Shown one piece after another: positions 57,975 to 64,000 of a stretch of 64,000 nucleotides of DNA (its first letter is position 1; each line of letters starts with the position of its first letter). The notes under the pieces were generated by a model. The model made no database searches and had not been told where the DNA came from. It saw only the letters and a list, made by a program, of their open reading frames with translations. The DNA is from Sorghum bicolor. Its lineage: Eukaryota > Streptophyta > Magnoliopsida > Poales > Poaceae. The position numbers and the translations under genes were made by a program. The stretch lies in contig NC_012870.2 of the NCBI RefSeq assembly GCF_000003195.3, positions 21,134,501-21,198,500 on the forward strand. The letters run 5' to 3'.

Positions 57975-58746
57975 GCTTACAACTAGCTGAACCATTTTTT
58001 GAGGGCTTGTCAGGGTAGGTACCAAATGGCAAATGAACCCATATAGACCCCTTTCCCGAGAGTTTAGCACAACGCGCTGATGAGGGCGCATCTTTACCAA
58101 GTCTCGATACAAAAAGATTCCGTGTCCCGGAAGGCTTTGAACCCTTCACCAAGGCATCTCTTTGGTCTTTGCTGTTAGCTTGCACTTTTAGCGTAGCGCC
58201 CTCCTGAGGCCATTCTTGAGCAAGGTGTCAGTTGAGTAGTTGAACAACACAGTAGCTTGCAGCTGAGCCCTGAGCTAAGCGCCTGAGCCTAAAGGGCCAA
58301 AGGGAAGCGGCCGTCGGCCCATGTCGAATATGAAAAGAGCATGTGGAGAAGACAAAAACAAAAGTGGTGAGTTTTATACGGGTAGACAAAGAAAGATCGC
58401 AGCTGTGTTTGCAGGTGGCATGGCCATGGGTCCTCCGAATGGCGGACAGTGAGAAGCTGGGAAATGAGAATGGTGAATTGAATCTGCAGCCCAAAGGGCC
58501 TGGGACACGCCATGATTCTCAGCCAAATAAAGCTCACCACGCGCCTTGCGATAATATGATGATTGCCCGGCCACCTGGAGCTGACTAATGTTTTCTTTTT
58601 TTTTCTTGCTATTAGTTGCTACGACAGAAGTTCTGCCCGGAGAAAGGTTCACGGAGGAGATACGTCTGATGGGACGCAATTTGAAACCTAAGAATCTTTT
58701 AGATCCTTGCATTGTACTACTGGCGTGCAAGAATACAATATTCTCA
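57975..58746. other. Unique sequence without recognised gene
   Basis: Frames on both strands (57886-58185, 58228-58730) overlap one another and have no known domain. No repeat ends were seen. Confidence 0.3.
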
Positions 58747-58964
58747 GGCCTTGTTTAGTTTGGGAAAAATTTTGGATTTCGCCATTGTAGCACTTTCGTT
58801 TGTTTGTGGCAAATATTATCCAATCATAGACTAACTAGGATCAAAAGATTCGTCTCGTGATTTACAGATAAACTGCGTAATTAGTATTTGTTTTCGTCTA
58901 TATTTAATATTTTATGCATATGCCGCAAGATTCGATGTGATGGAGAATCTTGAAAAATTTTGCC
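58747..58964 (+). mobile_element. Tourist-like MITE, right end lost
   Basis: Starts GGCCTTGTTTAGTTTGG and carries the full core to GAATCTTGAAAAATTTTGCC, then breaks before ACTAAACAAGGCC. Confidence 0.8.
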
Positions 58965-59116
58965 TCAGTGCCTTTTCGGTGACGGGGAGAAAAACATCTT
59001 TTGGTTCGTCCCAAGCAAGCATCTTCAGAAGCTACCCTTCGAGAGCTTCAAGACGGACTGAACCTCACTACTCAGTACTCACCATCATCAATCTGACCCG
59101 AACACAAAAAGTTACA

Positions 59117-59343
59117 ACTTGTTTGCAAAAATTTTCAAGATTTCCCGTCACATCAAATCTTTAATCGTATGCATAGAGCATTAAATATAGATAAAAATAA
59201 AAACTAAGTGCACGGTTTACCTGTAATTTGTGAGATGAATCTTTTGAGCCTAGTTACTCCGTGATTGGACAATGCTTATCAAATAAAAACGAAATGCTAC
59301 AGTAGCCAAAAACAAAAAATTTTACAAACTAAAAAAGGTGTTA
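59117..59343 (-). mobile_element. Tourist-like MITE, diverged ends
   Basis: CTTGTTTGCAAAAATTTTC to ACAAACTAAAAAAGGTG with core TCCCGTCACATCAAATCTTT, reverse orientation. Confidence 0.75.
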
Positions 59344-59459
59344 GTTCTTGTGTTGTGTATTGGATCATATGGCCATCGATATCTTGAAAATATCAAACAA
59401 ACCTATATACTGTAGTTGCTGCTGCGAGTACGATATATGTATTGTTTACTTTCATACGA

Positions 59460-59649
59460 AAATCTAAAATTTTTCAAGATTTTCCGTCACATCGAATCTT
59501 TAGACGCTTCCATGGAGTATTAAATATAGACGAGAATAAAAACTAATTGCACAGTATGGTCGGAATTAACAGGACGAATATTTTGAGCCTAGTTAGTCTA
59601 TAGTTAGACAATAATTACCACAAACAAACGAAAGTAACTAACCAAGGCC
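59460..59649 (-). mobile_element. Tourist-like MITE, left end lost
   Basis: Core TTTTCCGTCACATCGAATCT to GTAACTAACCAAGGCC, reverse orientation. Confidence 0.75.
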
Positions 59650-60365
59650 ATATATGATGTGAAAACCAAAACCATATATACCAAGATAAGAATGTGCTTT
59701 TCTTTTTCTTGACTCTCAATGGAAATATGAACTATTCCAATCAATTCTTACCAACACGGTTATATTCAGAACGAGGCCTTAATTGTTGTTTGGTAGGAGT
59801 ATCCATATGGACATAGTTTGATTATCATGCTAATACGAAGAGTTTAGGTGCATTTGGTGGTCATTTTGTTCATCCAAGAAACAAGGCGAAGCATATTTTT
59901 CTAGTTTCTAGGGAAATTCGAGAGTGTTTTCGTGTTTCTCTTGAGAAACAATTTATGATAGGGAGATGGCTTTCAAAAATTATCATAGAGATCATACTGT
60001 TTTAGAGAGAAACTTTTTGAATAATAATCACTCCTAAAGGCAACTTAGGATTCTAAACACAAAAGCTTGTTGGCGAATATACGGGAAAATGCTAGGGAAA
60101 TTGAAGACATATTATGTAAATAAATTCAATGTTAGCACCGCTTTAAAGCAGGAGGTTTCAGTAAATCTAATGTTAAATTATTCAAAGACACAATGATATA
60201 CTCCTTCATTCTAAATTATAACTTTATCGAAGAGTCCAAAATATCTCAAACTTTGACTAAATTGTATAATAAAATAATAATATTTATGATACCAACTAAG
60301 TATTATTAATTTAATTTATTCTTTATTAATTATATTTTTATAGTATATCTATTTATGTCGTAAAT

Positions 60366-60755
60366 TGTCGACGAAAGCTAGTCGGCAGTCTACCTTGGGG
60401 TATACCCACGGTAGTAGTTTATCGGTAGACGGTGCGCAAACTACGAACTCGATGGTGACGCAAGACACGGACAAGCTTTTTATCCAGGTTCGGCCGCCGA
60501 GTTGGCGTAATACCTACGTCCTGCGTCTGGTTGTATTGATTTGTGCTGAGAGAATAGATGTGTATGACTTGTCCTCTAGGGGACCCCTGCCCCTCTTTAT
60601 ATATCCTGAAGGGACAGAGTTACAAGCAATATCTTGTAGCCTTGCGGTGCACGCCGACCAGTCGTGCGCCGCACGTCTTCATCTTGTGGGCCGAGCCACC
60701 TCTGACGGTGCGGCCCATATAGGCCCACGAGGGTATAGGGGTTTATACCCCCACA
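60366..60755 (-). repeat. LTR (left copy, 3' LTR of the minus-strand element)
   Basis: TGTCGACGAAAGCTAGTCGG to TATACCCCCACA. Next to it on the interior side lies GCTAGTCCCCGAGCAC, whose complement is a purine-rich CTCGGGGACTAGC tract. Confidence 0.93.
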
Positions 60756-61277
60756 GCTAGTCCCCGAGCACCATGTATTGTGATGTAACACGCCGTCTTG
60801 AGCTTCTTCGATTAGTGAGGCTTGACGTCTTCAATAAGCAGGAAAGTCGCCCAAACAGTTGCAACGGTATTTTGACCAACTTAAAAGACAGTTGATCAAC
60901 ATTGACATCGAAGAAGCAGGTTGTTCGAAGAATGCATGGTGCTCTTAATTAAAAAAGATTTCTTTCCTGGTGAAGTGTGCCCACTTTACTTTTCTGAAAA
61001 GTATAGACCTCAAAATAGCAAGCATATTCACCGCAAGGTGAAGTGTGCCCACTTAGTCCCCGAGCCTGGTAGTAGGTGACGTAGGCACGTGGTGCCAGGG
61101 TCAAAAGAAAATTCCCCAAAGTAGTTTTGAGACTGAGATGCATCGCTAGATGCATCGTACCGATGTAGTCCCCGAGCTTACTGGAAGGCGAAGTATGAGC
61201 CTTGTAGCAAGGTCTAAAAAATTGAATTTACCAGTCCCTGAGCATATCATGCTCGTCTGCAATTGAATAGACTAATC

Positions 61278-61665
61278 GACCAGTCCCCGAGCATATAACG
61301 CTCGGTGGTCGGTACAGTCCCTGAATTCTCAAATTGGTGGGCTGGTCGACCAGTCCCCGAGCGTATAGTGCTCGGTGGTCGGTGCAGTCCCCAAGCTCTT
61401 AAATTGGTGAGCTGGTCGACCAGTCCCCGAGCGTATAGTGCTCGGTGGTCGGCACAGTCCCCGAGCACGGCGTAAGGACCGGTGGAAGTCCCCGAGCGTG
61501 GTTGGGAACGTAAACGTGCTCGGTGGTCGGCACAGTCTTCGAGCATAGCATAGAGAGTAGTCGACAAGTCCCCGAGCGTGGTTGGGAACGTAAACGTGCT
61601 CGGTGGTCGGAGCAGTCCCCGGGCACAGCGTAGGGAATAGTCGACGAGTCCCCGAACGTAGCTTG
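61278..61665 (-). repeat. Tandem repeats of 70 and 80 bp inside the young element
   Basis: Three units of 70 bp start at 61278, 61348 and 61418 (GACCAGTCCCCGAGC...). Two units of 80 bp start at 61486 and 61566 ((A)AGTCCCCGAGCGTGGTTGGG...), and a partial unit starts at 61646. All share GTCCCCGAGC and GTGCTCGGTGGTCGG. On the element's own strand the core is GCTCGGGGACT, the same string as the purine-rich tract beside the 3' LTR. Confidence 0.85.
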
Positions 61666-62548
61666 TCGACTGGGCCAAACTCCTGAAAAATAAATATAGA
61701 GAAAATAGGTAGTACATGATGTATAAATAAACTTTAGATAAAAATCAGTACTGAGATAAGTTTTAGATTTTTTGTTATAAAATTAGCACAAGTAGTTAAT
61801 TCATCCTAGAGCTTGTACCAGCTCTGGTCTAGCCAACAATCAGCATGAGGTGCGGAACCTAGACACGCGTGGGATTGCCAGCCTCGCCAGAGAGCTACTG
61901 CCGACCACCCGGAACGCAGAGGGCGGATCTCGTGCACGTGTAGGGAGGAGTCGGAGACAGTATCGGCTCTGGAAAGCTCGTGTAGGAGAAAAAACTAGTG
62001 TGGCTAAACAAAAAGTTGTTTTTGAAGGATAATAAAAAATATTATGCCAAAAATAAATAAGATATTAGAAGTGTACTTATCTTTGGATGAAAGTCTGGTC
62101 GGTGACGACAAAATTGTCTGGCCCTCGAGCTTTTGGACTTGTTATCGTGACGGTGGTCGCGGTTGTCGTAGCGCCGTTCTTCGCGGCGATTATTATTGCG
62201 ACTGGTGGTCAGAGCAAGTAGGCCAAACAACTTGGTCGTTAGCCCGAGCAGATCGATGTCGTCGATCTGCCTCTCTTTGTAATAGGGAAGCAGGTGACGC
62301 ATTGTCGGCGTGGTCGGAGACGCTGCTGGTGTGGTCGAAACCGTAGCCAGCGTGGTTGAAGCCGCCGCCGACGTCGATGAAGAAGTGGTTGGCGCAGATC
62401 GGATCTACATCTCCTCCGTGGTCGTGGCGGTGAAGCTGTTGAAGCTGACGGTGAACGTGAAGCCGCCCGCCATGGCCGCGAAGTCGGGGATGATGACCAT
62501 CTTGTTCGCCGAAAAAGTTGCACGCACACCCCCTACCTGACGCGCCAC

Positions 62549-62939
62549 TGTCGACGAAAGCTAGTCGGCAGTCTACCTTGGGGTATACCCACGGTAGTAG
62601 TTTATCGGTAGACGGTGCGCAAACTACGAACTCGATGGTGACGCAAGACACGGACAAGCTTTTTATCCAGGTTCGGCCGCCGAGTTGGCGTAATACCTAC
62701 GTCCTGCGTCTGGTTGTATTGATTTGTGCTGAGAGAATATGATGTGTATGACTTGTCCTCTAGGGGACCCCTGCCCCTCTTTATATATCCTGAAGGGACA
62801 GAGTTACAAGCAATATCTTGTAGCCTTGCGGTGCACGCCGACCAGTCGTGCGCCGCACGTCTTCATCTTGTGGGCCGAGCCACCTCTGACGGTGCGGCCC
62901 ATATAGGCCCACGAGGGTATAGGGGTTTATACCCCCACA
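62549..62939 (-). repeat. LTR (right copy, 5' LTR of the minus-strand element)
   Basis: Identical by eye to the left copy except GAGAATATGATG instead of GAGAATAGATG. Confidence 0.93.
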
Positions 62940-63049
62940 TAAATATTTATAATTTTAATTAAACTTTAGATGATTTATTAAATCTGTAATAAAATTGAAA
63001 CGGTTATAATTTAGGAGGCCGAGAGTATGCAGTGAAATATAATAAATCA

Positions 63050-63556
63050 GGCTTTAGTTATGACAAAATTTCGGATTTCGGTACTGTAGTATTTTCGTTT
63101 TTATTCGATAAATATTATCCAACCATAGACTAACTAGACTCAAAAGATTCATCTCGTGATTTACAGGCAAACTGTGCAATTAGTTTTTATTTTGATCTAT
63201 ATCTAATACTTCATACATGTGCTACAAGATTTGATGTGACGGAGAATCTTGAAAAGTTTTTGGTTTTCGGGGTCAACTAAGGGTCTGTTTAGATTTGAAA
63301 TTTTTTGGCCCAAAGAGAAATTTTTTTGTTGAATTGGGGCCTGGAAATTAAACAGGGCCAAAAAATTTCGGGGCCAACATTTTAGGCTACAGGGCTTGCT
63401 ACTGTGCACGCACTCCTATGAAAACCCACCAGTTGAATTTACCAAACTAAACATATAAAATTTTTTGCGTGCGTTAGTGAGCTAAAGTTCTGACCATAAA
63501 AAAATTTACCACTTTGGCTAAGAAATTTTAAATTTAAACAGGACCTAAACAAGGCC
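63050..63556 (+). mobile_element. Tourist-like MITE with another MITE inserted in its right end
   Basis: GGCTTTAGTTATGACAAAAT to TAAACAAGGCC with TCA at 63047-63049 and 63557-63559. The right terminal repeat is split after GTCAACTAA by 63281-63545. Confidence 0.82.
63281..63545. mobile_element. Nested MITE of a different family (GGGTCTGTTTAGATTT ends)
   Basis: GGGTCTGTTTAGATTTGAAA at the left and AAATTTAAACAGGACC at the right, 265 bp, with TAA at 63278-63280 and 63546-63548. Confidence 0.82.
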
Positions 63557-63599
63557 TCAGCACTGTTTCCGCATGTCCAATACGACTACGACCCATTCT

Positions 63600-64000
63600 T
63601 TCTAACTACCCCCAACCTACTTTGTAAATATACAAAGCACCACCACCTGCCACAGTTCAAACCAAGATTTCTCTAGTCTCTACCCCCGTCCTCCGCCGCT
63701 TCTTCTTCTTGCATCCGGCTCACGATTTCGAGCGGCCTCCTAATCCGACCGCCCGACCGCCGTAGGAGCGTCGGTATCCCCGTGGCTGCGGCAGTCTTCT
63801 CGAACCCCGGTTGGTCCCAGTTGGTGAGAAACCCCCGCATCGAATTGGCGGCCGGGGCGCGGGATGCATGATTCGATTCTTGGCTGCTGCTTGTGCTTGA
63901 GCGCTTGACAGAGCTTGGCGAGCTGGGCTTTCTCTAGGTGGAAAGGTGAGCGATTTGACGAGTTCTTTAACCGATTTTGCGCTTTATTATTGTTTTAGCC
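63600..64000 (+). promoter_or_regulatory. Probable promoter, 5' leader and first intron of a gene beyond the window
   Basis: A TATA-like TGTAAATATACAAAG lies at 63622-63636, followed by a C- and CT-rich leader (CGTCCTCCGCCGCTTCTTCTTCTTGC). A good splice donor CCAGTTG/GTGAGA lies near 63824, then intron-like sequence. No start codon with a long frame follows before the edge. This pattern is typical of grass genes with an intron in the 5' UTR. Confidence 0.5.

Larger units (their letters stand above)
60366..62939 (-). mobile_element. Young non-autonomous LTR retrotransposon, 2.57 kb, minus orientation
   Basis: LTRs at 60366-60755 (390 bp) and 62549-62939 (391 bp) appear identical apart from one inserted T. 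Perfect TAAAT duplications lie at 60361-60365 and 62940-62944. Minus orientation is shown by TGGCGCGTCAGGTAGGGGG next to the right LTR (a primer-binding site) and by a minus-strand TATATAAAGAGG in each LTR. The 1.8-kb interior has no polymerase. A short minus-strand frame MVIIPDFAAMAGGFTFTVSF with a stop after 32 codons (62495-62397) looks like the remains of a gag start. The rest is non-coding and includes a tandem repeat. The frames 60365-60760 and 62518-62962 are LTR shadows. Confidence 0.93.
60201..63025. mobile_element. Stowaway-like MITE split by an LTR retrotransposon
   Basis: Left part 60201-60365 begins CTCCTTCATTCTAAATTATA after TA. Right part 62940-63025 ends TTATAATTTAGGAGGCCGAG AG followed by TA (63026-63027). 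The ends are imperfect inverted repeats. The LTR element 60366-62939 lies between with a TAAAT duplication. Confidence 0.8.

Noticed and set aside
58228..58730. Overlapping minus-strand frames of 83-118 codons
   Set aside because: Mutually overlapping, no recognisable domain or splice-supported structure.
61278..61665. CRISPR-like regular repeats
   Set aside because: Units are contiguous 70/80-bp tandem repeats without spacers, in a plant retrotransposon.
61247..61717. Minus-strand 156-codon frame with repeated peptide blocks
   Set aside because: It is the translation of the 70/80-bp DNA tandem repeat; no start context or domain.
62193..62657. Minus-strand 154-codon frame
   Set aside because: It begins in the LTR and runs in a different frame from the recognisable gag start; His/Arg-rich content is a frame artefact.
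60365..62962. Duplicated frames at 60365-60760 and 62518-62962
   Set aside because: They are the two LTRs of the young element read on the wrong strand.

Overview
The window looks like plant nuclear DNA, most likely from an Andropogoneae grass (sorghum or a close relative). The reasons are one plant-type gene with GT-AG introns, many MITEs with the grass-type end GGCCTTGTTTAGTT, Copia LTRs rich in GTCCGGTG motifs, and nested Ty3/gypsy LTRs with a tRNA-Asp type primer-binding site. The species call is inference from repeat style. I found no CRISPR array, rRNA or tRNA gene.

Only one intact protein gene can be assembled: a three-exon CDK inhibitor of the ICK/KRP family (42553-45792, + strand, 191 aa). 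Its first intron holds two Tourist-like MITEs, and a run of six more MITE copies lies 0.8 to 2.3 kb downstream of its stop codon. The right edge (about 63600-64000) looks like the promoter, 5' leader and first intron of another plus-strand gene whose coding part is outside the window.

Layout: 1-1767 is the end of a minus-strand LTR. 1898-2660 is a dead hAT transposase. 3900-9540 is a MITE-rich stretch with a TIM23-like gene fragment (7047-7351). 9600-12530 is a decayed Copia gag region split by a solo gypsy LTR. 13072-37232 is a deep nest of LTR elements: a solo Copia LTR; a gypsy element with gag-pro remains; inside its LTR a complete 9.3 kb non-autonomous gypsy element carrying gag-pro and an ATHILA ORF1-like gene; two minus-strand solo LTRs; and Copia gag and LTR fragments. 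37235-42285 is an AT-rich repeat array with a period near 1.15 kb, itself split by a second solo Copia LTR in reverse orientation. 42330-45800 is the KRP gene. 46576-60200 is MITE-rich intergenic DNA with a foldback, a terminal-inverted-repeat transposon and an RNase H-like pseudogene. 60201-63025 is a Stowaway MITE split by a very young minus-strand non-autonomous LTR retrotransposon. 63050-63556 is a MITE with another MITE inserted in its end repeat.

Nearly all other open frames are chance frames or frames inside transposons. Target-site duplications could be read for most insertions, so the order of events can be largely reconstructed. I did not find a convincing new biological system. The most notable points are the nested structure, a solo LTR that contains its own primer-binding-like motif, non-autonomous elements without polymerase, repeated self-nesting of MITEs, and a nonsense codon at the same gag position in two different gypsy elements.
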